11,330 nt of DNA from JAAEQD01 sp964521815 (GCA_964521815.1 CAZFSN010000104.1:1-11330); one strand, 5' to 3'; positions 1 through 7,031 are shown, counted from the first letter of the stretch. A program made the numbers and translations. The notes: a model not told the origin generated them from the letters alone.

Positions 1-404
1 GCTACAAATTCGAACATCTGGCCGAGATGATAGCCCGGTCGGCAAATCCCAACCGGCTGGCGGTCTGTTTCGATACCTGTCACGCTTTTGCCGCCGGTTA
101 TGATATTTCGACCGCTAAGGCCTATCAGCAAACCTGGGCCGAATTCGAGCGTATAATAGGCATCGATAAACTGGCGGTCATTCATCTCAATGACACCAAG
201 AAAGGGCTGGCCAGTAAGGTAGACCGCCACGAACATATTGGCAAAGGCGAACTGGGCCGGAAGGCTTTCGAATTGATAATGCAGGATAAACGGTTCAGGA
301 AAATCCCCAAAATACTGGAGACGCCCAAGGGCGATGACGGCGAGATGGATGATATAAACTTGACCCTGTTGCGCAAGCTGGCCCGGGCAAAAAAGAAAAA
401 GTAA
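1..404 (+). CDS. nfo: Endonuclease IV (apurinic/apyrimidinic endonuclease), C-terminal half
   Basis: Cuts DNA at the 5' side of abasic sites in base excision repair in the cytoplasm. The reading frame is open from base 3, so the gene starts outside the window; 133 codons remain of a family of about 280 residues. The AP-endonuclease family 2 signatures are visible in order: CFDTCHAFAAGYD, which supplies the metal-binding Asp and His; VIHLNDTK, with the next His; DRHEHIGKGELG, with Asp and His ligands; and ILETPKGD, with the last Glu. All trinuclear-zinc ligands expected in this half are therefore present and the enzyme should be active. The tail ends in a run of lysines. The next gene starts 47 bases downstream on the same strand, but nothing links them in function. 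Confidence 0.95.
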   Translation, partial: YKFEHLAEMIARSANPNRLAVCFDTCHAFAAGYDISTAKAYQQTWAEFERIIGIDKLAVIHLNDTKKGLASKVDRHEHIGKGELGRKAFELIMQDKRFRKIPKILETPKGDDGEMDDINLTLLRKLARAKKKK

Positions 405-451
405 ACATTGTTCAATACATCAAAAATCAAAGTCAATGGGAATGGATAAAT

Positions 452-2275
452 ATGAATCACAGCTTTAGAGTTGTAATTACCGCCTTGATACTTGCATTCA
501 GCCTGACTGCTCCGGCAATAGCTGATTCTTTTTTAAGAGTGTACGCCACTTATAACGATGGCCGGGATACGGTCGGGCTGGAGGAGCATTTCCTCGAATT
601 TGGCCGGATGATACCGGTGTTTATCCCGCCATATACGGCGCATTTCACGATTTTCCCGATGGCGGATTCCAATTACCGGGCCGACATCGAGTTTTTCGAA
701 CTGCCCCCCGGGTTCGGCAGCTACGATACGACATTGACAGCTAAAATTGGCACCTGGCAGAAAGTCGATAGCTTGACTGCCAAGGGTGATTTATTCGACT
801 ATTCGTTTATCATATTTCAGGATACCGCTCATTATACGCGTTTTATCTCCACCGACAGCCTGACCAATTTCGAATCGATTCATTACAAGTCATGGCTTCT
901 GCGCGATTCCTACGCCGATTACAAATGGGAGGCACGCAAGGGCTATCTGGAGAATGTCTACAATTACTATCGCAAAGAACATGATGTCAGCCGGTCCGGC
1001 AAACTCAATTTATATGTTTTTCCCGGCGGTAATAACACGCCCTGTGTCGATCACTCAACCGGTATCGGCTATGATTTCCCGAACAAGGCGATGTATGCCG
1101 TGTTCAACGAGAATTTCGATTCGGCCTTACCTCAGTACACCCAGCGATATATCCTATATGATTCCTGGGGCTATACCGCGCGGTCACTGGTTGTCGGCTA
1201 TTCCCGGTATTTCCTCGATGATATCTACCGCGCCCGAAGAATAGTGGCCGGGATGACGACTATCGAAATTAAAAGCGTTTTGATGGATGAATATCCCCCG
1301 GATATCGAGCAAGCGGATATTATCTGTGGGGCTTTCGTCAGATTTTTAGTCGATAAGCACAGCTTGCCGCTGTTTAAGATGTTGTACGAAAAATCCGCTC
1401 CCGGCAAGTTCGCTTTCGATGAGGTTTACGGCATAAGTTTCAATCAGATGATCGTTCAATTTCAGGCTTATCAAAAAGAACTGAAATTAAGCGAATCGGA
1501 CGCTTTTAATATCAGAGATATATATACCAGTCAGATGTGGTTCGATAAGGCGCTGGAATATGATATCTGGCTGGCGGCTCAGCCTGTCAGACGGGATTAT
1601 CATCTGAAAAACCTCGGCGCCACCTTTTTCCAGGTTGGCAATTACGCCGAATCGGAAACCTGCTACACCGCCCTCGTGCGCCGCTATCCGGACAGAGCCG
1701 ACGCGGCTTTTCTATTGGGCTTAGCCCTGCTTCGCGACGGTCACACCAGGAAAGCTATCGCCAGATTCGAAACAGCGGCTGATTCATTTCCCGACGCGGC
1801 CAAGATGCTGGGTGAAATATATCTCGACCGGCGGGATTTCAAAAAGGCCGAACAAACGCTGGAGAAAGTCCCCGAATTTCCCGACAGCTGGACCTCGATT
1901 TTGAAAGCGCGGCTGGCGATAGCCAAAGGCGACCAGGAGCTGGCCGACCCGATTATCAAACGGGCGCTGGGTTCAAGCAGTCAGGTTATCTCGCTGGTTC
2001 CCGGCGAGGCGCGAGGCTATATCGATGCCGCCTACGCCTATATGCTAAATGGATCGTACACTGATGCCGAATCAGTTTTACAGGCGGCGCTATTTGTAGA
2101 TAACAGGCCGTATTACCAGGGGGCCGCCTATCTGGCTTTGGGACGTCTCAATGATTTGCGGAAAGATTCCGAGCAAGCCCGGATAAATTATAACAAAGCG
2201 ATTGAAACTAATTCGGGTGAATATATAAACATGCTGGCGAAAAAATACCTTAAAGAGCCGTTTAGTTTGCGATGA
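452..2275 (+). CDS. Exported peptidase-MA-like TPR protein, probable pseudopeptidase
   Basis: A 607-residue exported protein of unknown exact role, probably a periplasmic scaffold. Residues 1-24 form a signal peptide (charged start, hydrophobic core, likely cut after AIA at 22-24). Residues about 120-345 resemble the peptidase MA / gluzincin layout: a strand ending in LNLYVFPGG (185-193), then a helix pair, then AFVRFLVDKHSLPLFKMLY (294-312), and FDEVYGISFNQMIVQFQAY (322-340). The place where HExxH and the later Glu should sit reads YILYDSWGYTARSLVVGY (233-250), and no HExxH occurs anywhere, so proteolysis is unlikely. Residues about 383-590 hold four or five tetratricopeptide repeats (for example 383-412, 417-446, 522-551, 556-586). 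Its stop overlaps the start of the BatA-like gene, so the two are probably translated together. The ribosome site is weak (GGGA at 438-441); the signal peptide supports this start. The peptidase-MA relation is my inference from pattern. Confidence 0.8.
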   Translation: MNHSFRVVITALILAFSLTAPAIADSFLRVYATYNDGRDTVGLEEHFLEFGRMIPVFIPPYTAHFTIFPMADSNYRADIEFFELPPGFGSYDTTLTAKIGTWQKVDSLTAKGDLFDYSFIIFQDTAHYTRFISTDSLTNFESIHYKSWLLRDSYADYKWEARKGYLENVYNYYRKEHDVSRSGKLNLYVFPGGNNTPCVDHSTGIGYDFPNKAMYAVFNENFDSALPQYTQRYILYDSWGYTARSLVVGYSRYFLDDIYRARRIVAGMTTIEIKSVLMDEYPPDIEQADIICGAFVRFLVDKHSLPLFKMLYEKSAPGKFAFDEVYGISFNQMIVQFQAYQKELKLSESDAFNIRDIYTSQMWFDKALEYDIWLAAQPVRRDYHLKNLGATFFQVGNYAESETCYTALVRRYPDRADAAFLLGLALLRDGHTRKAIARFETAADSFPDAAKMLGEIYLDRRDFKKAEQTLEKVPEFPDSWTSILKARLAIAKGDQELADPIIKRALGSSSQVISLVPGEARGYIDAAYAYMLNGSYTDAESVLQAALFVDNRPYYQGAAYLALGRLNDLRKDSEQARINYNKAIETNSGEYINMLAKKYLKEPFSLR

Positions 2276-4350
2276 CATTTTTAAATTCGATATTCCTGGC
2301 AGGCCTGGCGGCCGTTGTCATACCGTTATTGATTCATTTCTTATCGCGACGACGGATAAAGATTGTCGATTTCTCATCGCTAAAGTTTCTCATGGTGATG
2401 CAGAAATCGAAACTGCGCTGGCTGAAAATCATCGAACTGTTGCTGCTTATTATCAGGATGATGATTATAGCCTTGATCGCGCTGGCGTTTGCCCGGCCCG
2501 CTCTGACCGGCAAGCACGCCGCCAGTCACGCGCCGGCCTCGGCGGTTATCCTTATAGATGATTCCCCCTCGACCGAACGCCTGTCGCCGGGCGGTACGGT
2601 GTTCGATGATATCAAACGCGGAGTCGGTGAAATTATCGATATGCTGAAAGCCAACGATGATATCACACTGATTACACTCTCAGGACAGCCGGTGATAAAC
2701 GGCCCATATTCGGATTTCGAACGGGCGCGAGAGACGCTCAATTCGCTTCAGCCTCAGCCATCGCCGCCGAATTTCCGGGAGGGCTTGCGCAAAGCCTCGG
2801 AAATTTTAGCCGAAAGCCACAACCTCAACCGCGAAATCTATATCTTCTCCGATTTCCAGCAAGGCAGCTGGTGGGATGCCTCATTCGAGAACGTTATCAA
2901 TCCCGATTACCGCTATTTCGCCTTGAAATTCGCGGTCGATAAAAGCGATAATGTCGGTATCGAGAAAATCGTATTCCCGGCTCAGCTATTGGCTCCGGGT
3001 GAGGAGTTCGAAATCGACGCCTCGATAAAGAACTACAGCGATAAAGCGGTGCAAAGCCGTCTGCTTGAACTTTTTATCGATGGCGCCAAACGCTCGCAGA
3101 CCTCGGTGGATTTGAAGCCATCCGGAACCGCCGACGCCCGTTTCACGGTCACGCCCGATCAGCCGGGGTATCACAACGGCTATTTCGAACTGGAGGATGA
3201 TGATTTCAGCCCCGATAACCGGTTCTATTTCAATTTCGATATCCCGCGCAAAATATCCGTGCTGGGCGTAGCCGAAACGCCCGAGGCGATCCGCGTTTTG
3301 TACAATATCATAGGCCGGACCAAAACCGGTTATATCGATTTTTCCGGTGTGAACGTGTCGGGCTTCAGCCGTCAAAACCTGACCGATTACGATGTGATCA
3401 TTTTTAATGACATAAGCGCCCTGCCGCCGGCGTATTTTAATTCGCTGACCGATTTTATCAATTCCGGCGGCGGCCTGTTTATCATTTTCGGCGGCAACAG
3501 CAATGTCGATTCATATAAGAGTTTCCTCGAGGATAAGGCCGGCCTGATAATCGGCGGCAAAGTCGAAGCCTCGATAGAAAGCAATCCCGATACTTATTTC
3601 AGCCTCAGCGATTTCGATTTGACGCACCCTATTTTCAAAGTGTACTCGCCGCAGAATCCGGAAGCGCCGGAAATCCCATCGCTGAAACTCGGCATGTATT
3701 ATCCCATCGATGGCGGCCTGGCTATGGCGCGAATCGGTCCGAAGCAGACCGTGCTGGCGCAATCATCTAAAGCCCGCTTAATCGTGATGGGGTTCGGGTT
3801 GGATTTACCTAACTCGGATATCTCACTGCATTCGTTTATCGTGCCGTTTATTATTCGCACGGTCGAATTTCTGGCATCGGCGCCCAGCACGGCCGAGGAG
3901 TATTTCGTGTCGGGCCGGTCGGTGTCGATCAATCTGCCCGCCCGCGTGACATCCTCCGCCGTCAAGATGACCCGTTCCAGCGGCGTTGCTACCCGCGAGT
4001 TCGGCGGCCCGGGCGAGGCTCAAACTATCGAGGTTTCCCGCGGCGCGTATGGCGCGTTTGTCAATATCCCGCGCGCCGGCTATCCCGGTTTCTATACGCT
4101 CACAGTCGATTCCGACACGGTCGGCTCGTTCTCGGTCAATCACGACAGCGGCGAATCGACCAACGAATCGATCACCAAAGACCGGCTGGAGGAGATACTG
4201 GGCAAGGACCTGGTTTATATCGATCAATCTTCGGGCATAGCCGAAAAGGTGATGCAAGCCAAGTTCGGTTTCGAACTCTGGAAATACTGCCTGGCCCTGG
4301 CGCTTTTGCTTCTGATAGCCGAATCTATACTGGTAAGGAAGGCGCGGTAA
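2272..4350 (+). CDS. BatA/von Willebrand factor A domain inner-membrane protein
   Basis: A 692-residue membrane-anchored protein. The N-terminal double anchor of BatA-type proteins is clear: a helix at about 5-23, a basic segment (SRRRIKIVDFSSLKFL), and a second helix at about 52-74. A vWA domain follows, with the metal-binding DxSxS motif as DDSPS (96-100) and a later strand IYIFSDFQQ (189-197) whose Asp could complete the site. Residues about 228-325 look like an Ig-like beta domain. Residues about 355-410 (YDVIIFND ... SGGGLFIIFGG) resemble a class I glutamine-amidotransferase-like fold without an evident catalytic Cys. A last helix lies at about 670-687 before a basic end. The start shares ATGA with the stop of the TPR gene, typical of translational coupling. 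In related phyla BatA-type genes sit beside TPR genes in Bat (aerotolerance) or MoxR-linked clusters; a protein-complex role at the envelope is inferred. No MoxR ATPase is seen in the window. Confidence 0.88.
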   Translation: MTFLNSIFLAGLAAVVIPLLIHFLSRRRIKIVDFSSLKFLMVMQKSKLRWLKIIELLLLIIRMMIIALIALAFARPALTGKHAASHAPASAVILIDDSPSTERLSPGGTVFDDIKRGVGEIIDMLKANDDITLITLSGQPVINGPYSDFERARETLNSLQPQPSPPNFREGLRKASEILAESHNLNREIYIFSDFQQGSWWDASFENVINPDYRYFALKFAVDKSDNVGIEKIVFPAQLLAPGEEFEIDASIKNYSDKAVQSRLLELFIDGAKRSQTSVDLKPSGTADARFTVTPDQPGYHNGYFELEDDDFSPDNRFYFNFDIPRKISVLGVAETPEAIRVLYNIIGRTKTGYIDFSGVNVSGFSRQNLTDYDVIIFNDISALPPAYFNSLTDFINSGGGLFIIFGGNSNVDSYKSFLEDKAGLIIGGKVEASIESNPDTYFSLSDFDLTHPIFKVYSPQNPEAPEIPSLKLGMYYPIDGGLAMARIGPKQTVLAQSSKARLIVMGFGLDLPNSDISLHSFIVPFIIRTVEFLASAPSTAEEYFVSGRSVSINLPARVTSSAVKMTRSSGVATREFGGPGEAQTIEVSRGAYGAFVNIPRAGYPGFYTLTVDSDTVGSFSVNHDSGESTNESITKDRLEEILGKDLVYIDQSSGIAEKVMQAKFGFELWKYCLALALLLLIAESILVRKAR

Positions 4351-4369
4351 GGATGCGAGGCAAATCCGC

Positions 4370-4395
4370 GTTGTCGGGTCCCCTGACCCGACAAC
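4370..4395. repeat. Palindromic repeat A1
   Basis: Perfect inverted repeat: arm GTTGTCGGGTC, 4-base loop CCCT, arm GACCCGACAAC. It lies between the convergent ends of the BatA-like gene and the HNH pseudogene, so it could act as a two-way terminator. No T-run follows on either strand, which makes a classical intrinsic terminator unlikely. The same arms recur at 4810-4835. Confidence 0.9.
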
Positions 4396-4408
4396 TACTC
4401 CGCTTCAT

Positions 4409-4689
4409 TTAAACTCCGGTCATCCTTTTCAACCAATGCAACTTCGAATGCTTGCTTCGAGACATTACTTGCAAATTCTCATAGCGGTTGTTTTTTTTGT
4501 TGCCATCTCTATGATGTACAACAAAGCCATCCAGATTTTATTGCCAAGTTTCTTTTCGGCGGCCCGCCTGTGAGAATATTGCCACCTGCCGTTTTTATCT
4601 TTATACTGTTCGTAACCCTTGTAATTGCGCGTTTCAAACTTACGCCGTCGCGGTTTCGGTTGCCCGAAAAGTAGATTTAATAAACCCAT
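4409..4689 (-). pseudogene. HNH endonuclease, broken by a one-base frameshift
   Basis: The minus strand reads MGLLNLLFGQPKPRRRKF and then the small-HNH feature YKDKNGRWQYSHRRAAEKKLG in the frame that starts at 4689. That frame then runs into non-homologous sequence and stops at 4465. From about 4537 a second frame carries the missing catalytic part: DGFVVHHRDGNKKNNRYENL, followed by a His/Lys-rich tail to a stop at 4409-4411. Together they give the order expected for an HNH nuclease (VHHxDGNxxNNxxxNL). Adding one base to the T-run at 4536-4539 (A-run on the coding strand) restores a single 93-residue protein. The ATG at 4689 is preferred because AGGGG stands five bases upstream; a TTG at 4746 has no ribosome site. 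Both the HH pair and the later Asn residues are intact, so the break is recent or is a sequencing/assembly error. Its substrate is unknown. Confidence 0.85.
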
Positions 4690-4758
4690 TAAAGCCCCTG
4701 TATCAATAATTGCTTTAGTTGTCTGCTCAAAGTTGTTTAAAACCAAACTTGTACTTAA

Positions 4759-4786
4759 AAGATATTCTTTTGTGGAGCCAAGTCAA
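4759..4786 (-). promoter_or_regulatory. Possible sigma-70 promoter of the HNH gene
   Basis: On the minus strand TTGACT (4786-4781; 5 of 6 to consensus) is followed after 16 bases by TATCTT (4764-4759; 4 of 6). It would give a leader of about 60 bases before the HNH ATG. The -35 box lies inside a block repeated upstream of the neighbouring small gene, which strengthens the case for a regulatory role. Confidence 0.4.
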
Positions 4787-4799
4787 GGAAATTAATCGG
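4777..4799. repeat. Direct repeat block, copy 1 (upstream of HNH gene)
   Basis: A 23-base block beginning GCCAAGTCAAGGAA and ending TTAATCG recurs at 5298-5320 in the same direction with one mismatch. In both places it lies just upstream of a small minus-strand gene and just before palindromic repeats. On the minus strand it contains TTGACT. Confidence 0.8.
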
Positions 4800-4809
4800 C
4801 TACCTAATA

Positions 4810-4835
4810 GTTGTCGGGTCGGGGGACCCGACAAC
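4810..4835. repeat. Palindromic repeat A2
   Basis: Perfect inverted repeat with the same 11-base arms as A1 (GTTGTCGGGTC / GACCCGACAAC) but loop GGGG. A1 and A2 bracket the HNH pseudogene. Confidence 0.9.
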
Positions 4836-4853
4836 ACGGAAGTTTCGTGCCCA

Positions 4854-4922
4854 GCAGACTTCCCGATCTGCCCGTTCCTCCGCAAATCAAACGCCGGGGC
4901 AAGCGAGGGCGTACTCCAACCA
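4854..4922. repeat. Composite repeat B, copy 1
   Basis: Aligns without gaps to the copy at 10365-10429 (offset 5512), sharing TCTGCCCGT and AAACGCCGGGGCA. Its right part, 4892-4922, matches 5432-5462 at 29 of 31 bases. The first hairpin is weakened (GCAGA / TCTGC with imperfect inner pairs) and the second stem has lost its left partner, so this looks like a decayed copy. Confidence 0.75.
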
Positions 4923-4976
4923 CGGGGATGGCATATCAGTCATTCGCTTTCCAGCCTTAGCCCGCTGATCTACTCG

Positions 4977-5213
4977 CTACGTAGTTATTGTAATGCTGGC
5001 ACCATCCTTATATTCGTATTGTCCATAAGACGATTCATTGATATAAACTTCTACTTCCCCTTCATCATAACCGGAAAAATACGCGATGCCATCCGAATCC
5101 GTATATTCTTCGGCTATCAAATGTCGTGTAAGACCGGTAAATTCCAATCTTACATGCATATGTGAGCTGCCTTCTTGATCGTCATTAACGACGCGTACTT
5201 CAAACGAGGCCAT
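4977..5213 (-). CDS. Small beta-rich protein, unknown function (78 aa)
   Basis: I do not recognise the family. The protein begins MASFEVRVVNDDQEG and alternates hydrophobic and polar residues through most of its length, with turn-forming patches (TDSDGIAYFSGYDEGEVEVYI) and an ending KDGASITITT. This pattern, especially 'DSDGIAYFSGYDEGEVEVYI', resembles the small Ig-like or carboxypeptidase-regulatory-like sandwich domains in which a D-x-D-G turn precedes the final strands. There are no Cys, no signal peptide and no membrane segment, so it is probably cytoplasmic. The start is supported by AGGGG six bases before the ATG, the same kind of site as the HNH gene next to it. It is acidic. It lies between two copies of the same promoter-like block and palindromes, so it may be a unit of a repeat-bounded module. 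No function is claimed. Confidence 0.7.
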   Translation of the reverse strand: MASFEVRVVNDDQEGSSHMHVRLEFTGLTRHLIAEEYTDSDGIAYFSGYDEGEVEVYINESSYGQYEYKDGASITITT

Positions 5214-5278
5214 ATCAAACCCCTTGGTAAAGTTTTATATTATTTTCCCAAGCTACATTACCAAAGCTGATCTATTCT

Positions 5279-5307
5279 AAGGTACGCCTCTTAATATGCC
5301 AAGTCAA
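5279..5307 (-). promoter_or_regulatory. Weak candidate promoter of the 78-residue protein gene
   Basis: On the minus strand TTGACT (5307-5302) is followed after 17 bases by TACCTT (5284-5279), only 3 of 6 to the -10 consensus. It would leave a leader of about 60 bases. The case rests mainly on the shared block that holds the -35 box. Confidence 0.25.
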
Positions 5308-5320
5308 GGAATTTAATCGC
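5298..5320. repeat. Direct repeat block, copy 2 (upstream of the 78-aa gene)
   Basis: Second copy of the 23-base block at 4777-4799, differing by one base in the AAATTAA/ATTTAA stretch. Palindromes begin directly after it, as after copy 1. Confidence 0.8.
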
Positions 5321-5321
5321 T

Positions 5322-5381
5322 CCCCTTCCCGTACCCCTGGATGAACAAAGGACTACGTCCATCCGATCAGGTCGGGAATGG
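5322..5381. repeat. Long imperfect inverted repeat
   Basis: CCCTTCCCG near 5323-5331 pairs with CGGGAATGG at 5373-5381 (8 of 9). Inside it, CCTG and GGATG (to 5343) can pair with CATCC (5360-5364) and CAGG (5368-5371), interrupted by small bulges. This would form one interrupted stem of about 60 bases between the direct repeat block and the B-type repeat. Confidence 0.5.
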
Positions 5382-5398
5382 CATGTTGTGTATGGCGG

Positions 5399-5462
5399 GC
5401 GTCCTCGCCTGCCAAGAGCGTGTTGGAGCACCGCCGGAGCAAGCGAGGACGTACTCCAACCA
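5399..5462. repeat. Composite repeat B, copy 2
   Basis: Holds two nested pairings: GTTGGAG (5422-5428) with CTCCAAC (5454-5460), and the segment containing CGTCCTCGC (5400-5408) with GCGAGGACG (5443-5451), 12 of 14 over the longer arms. Positions 5432-5462 match 4892-4922 at 29 of 31 bases, and the CGTCCTCG/CGAGGACG core also occurs in the copy at 10365-10429. Confidence 0.75.
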
Positions 5463-5474
5463 GCGGATATATTA

Positions 5475-5500
5475 GCTGCCGGGTGCGGAGACCCGACAGC
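5475..5500. repeat. Palindromic repeat A3 (variant)
   Basis: Arms GCTGCCGGGT and ACCCGACAGC around a 6-base centre GCGGAG. Compared with A1/A2, the T:A pair at the second stem position has become C:G on both arms. The one C/A mismatch on the plus strand becomes a G-U wobble in a minus-strand transcript. It begins 19 bases past the stop of the minus-strand transporter gene, so it may lie in that gene's mRNA tail. Confidence 0.75.
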
Positions 5501-5518
5501 ACAGATTGTTCGAAGCTC

Positions 5519-6982
5519 TTACGCTTTCTTCCCTGCCGGTTTGGGCATGGCTTTCCAGATTTTGACGGCCAGGCCGAAACCTAAAAGCGTGAACGGTATC
5601 AGGAATACCGGCCACCAGGCCCAATTGGCGGTGGTGATAAAGCCCAGAGCGAATGATTGCACGCCGGTGCCCAGATAGACAAAGCCGTCGATCATGCCGA
5701 CCGCGGTACCGGCTGCCCGCTTGCCGCCGAAATCCATTGTCGAGGTGCCGGAAAGCACTCCATGAGTGCCGATCACGCAAAACGACATCGTCACAGCCGC
5801 TACTGCCAGCAATACCAGATTGCTTTTGACTACGAAGACCATCAGAAGCGTAGCAAAGAACATGAGGCCGTAAAGCAGTCCGGCTACCGGCCCGCGTCGG
5901 GACCCGAATACCTTATCGGACATGATCCCGGCAACCATCCCGCCGAACACTCCGGCCAGCATCAGGATAAGGCCCCAGTGCTGACGCATGAAAGCATCAC
6001 TGGGCAGATGCAGGGGGCCGCTAAGGTAAATCGGGTACCAGTGCATGATACCGTTACGCAGCACACCGGTGCAGAATTCTATGAAGGCTATAGTGAGGAT
6101 AATTTTATTAGTGACTATCTTTTTCAGGATTTCCCATAAGCGGAACGGCTTATCATCCTCGCCGGCGGAGGCATCGGCAGTGTAGAAATCCTCATAACCG
6201 GCGCCCGAGGGGTTATCCTTTATGATAAACAAATCAAGGATCGCGAATATCACCAGGATAGCGGCCGGTACGAAGAACACCCACCAGGTTTGATCGATAG
6301 GCGAACCGGCAACGCCGAGTATACTTCGTAAAGCTACCTGGAGGAAATTGAGATCGACATCGACCACCGCCTTGGTGGCATTTACCACGGCCGCGCCCCA
6401 GTCGAACGCGAAAAATAGTCCCAGCGAAATCAGTATCCCGAAGATGCCGCCGAATACGCCGCGTTCCCGGACATGGAACCAGCTGGCATTAACTTTAACT
6501 ATTGCCACCGCGCCGAAACTCTGGAAATACATATTGAGCGCGTACAGTATTGAGAACGCCAGGGTCATGTTGAGCGACCAATGCTTGACCAGGTGACCAT
6601 ATGTAAATATGCCCATGAAGATATTGGCGATCGCCGCGCCTAAAGCGCCTATTAATATCGCTCGCTTACCGCCGATTCGATCGGTTAAGGGCCCGTTGAT
6701 TAAAAATGATACGGCGTAAGTGATCGTCCCGGCCCCGAAGATGATCCCGAATTGCTCATTGGACATCGCCTTGCCCAGGGCGATCTTGGACACAGTGAGG
6801 TTATACCGGGCCATATACAGAAAGGCATAAGTCAATCCCAGCGGCAGCCAGTTTATCACCCTCCGGAATTTGAAACCTACGGTATGGGAAACTTCAGGAT
6901 TTTCCCTGAAGATATCCATCAACACATACGCTATCACCAACAAGATGGGGACGTAAGAAATCAGATCAAATAAAAACCTCAT
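5519..6982 (-). CDS. MFS transporter, organophosphate:phosphate antiporter (OPA) type
   Basis: An inner-membrane transporter of 487 residues. About 12 hydrophobic helices follow an extra N-terminal helix (residues 5-22), which GlpT/UhpT lack. OPA hallmarks: LTYAFLYMARYNLTVSK, with Arg59 matching the first phosphate-binding Arg of GlpT (R45); the loop DRIGGKRA (101-108), an MFS motif A; SWFHVRERGVFGG (167-179); VLRNGIMHWYPIYL, with Arg309 matching GlpT R269; and a late GTSTMDFGGKRAAGTAVG (412-429). Both substrate arginines are kept, so exchange of a sugar- or glycerol-phosphate for phosphate is likely; the exact substrate cannot be read. The central loop (about 255-283) is long and acidic, as in the family. 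The ATG at 6982 is chosen because GGAGG stands five bases upstream; the in-frame TTG at 6994 lies over that ribosome site. It is transcribed away from the lectin-like gene. Confidence 0.9.
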   Translation of the reverse strand: MRFLFDLISYVPILLVIAYVLMDIFRENPEVSHTVGFKFRRVINWLPLGLTYAFLYMARYNLTVSKIALGKAMSNEQFGIIFGAGTITYAVSFLINGPLTDRIGGKRAILIGALGAAIANIFMGIFTYGHLVKHWSLNMTLAFSILYALNMYFQSFGAVAIVKVNASWFHVRERGVFGGIFGILISLGLFFAFDWGAAVVNATKAVVDVDLNFLQVALRSILGVAGSPIDQTWWVFFVPAAILVIFAILDLFIIKDNPSGAGYEDFYTADASAGEDDKPFRLWEILKKIVTNKIILTIAFIEFCTGVLRNGIMHWYPIYLSGPLHLPSDAFMRQHWGLILMLAGVFGGMVAGIMSDKVFGSRRGPVAGLLYGLMFFATLLMVFVVKSNLVLLAVAAVTMSFCVIGTHGVLSGTSTMDFGGKRAAGTAVGMIDGFVYLGTGVQSFALGFITTANWAWWPVFLIPFTLLGFGLAVKIWKAMPKPAGKKA

Positions 6983-7002
6983 AGTGTCCTCCAAAGATTA
7001 AG

Positions 7003-7031
7003 GCTATATTTTTCACTTGAAGATTTGTCAT
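7003..7031 (-). promoter_or_regulatory. Candidate sigma-70 promoter of the transporter gene
   Basis: On the minus strand ATGACA (7031-7026; 5 of 6 to TTGACA) is followed after 17 bases by TATAGC (7008-7003; 4 of 6). The leader to the ATG would be only about 15-20 bases, enough for the GGAGG site. Confidence 0.45.

Noticed and set aside
4370..4395. A-type palindromes as classical intrinsic terminators
   Set aside because: Stems are strong but no T-run follows any of them on either strand; a weaker role at transcript ends stays possible.
4530..4545. Programmed -1 frameshift in the HNH gene
   Set aside because: The site lacks an X XXY YYZ slippery heptamer and the P-site tRNA would mis-pair at its first base; a one-base deletion explains it more simply.
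4719..5165. 148-residue plus-strand open frame
   Set aside because: It crosses palindromes A2 and B and reads opposite the better supported 78-residue gene.
4370..5500. Integron attC sites formed by GTTGGAG/CTCCAAC and the GTT.../...AAC palindromes
   Set aside because: attC needs RYYYAAC before GTTRRRY; here GTT comes first on both strands, the flanking bases deviate from R/Y consensus, and no integrase is visible.
5378..5678. Two overlapping plus-strand open frames of 68 and 96 residues
   Set aside because: They are made from repeat B, A3 and the antisense of the transporter's C-terminus.
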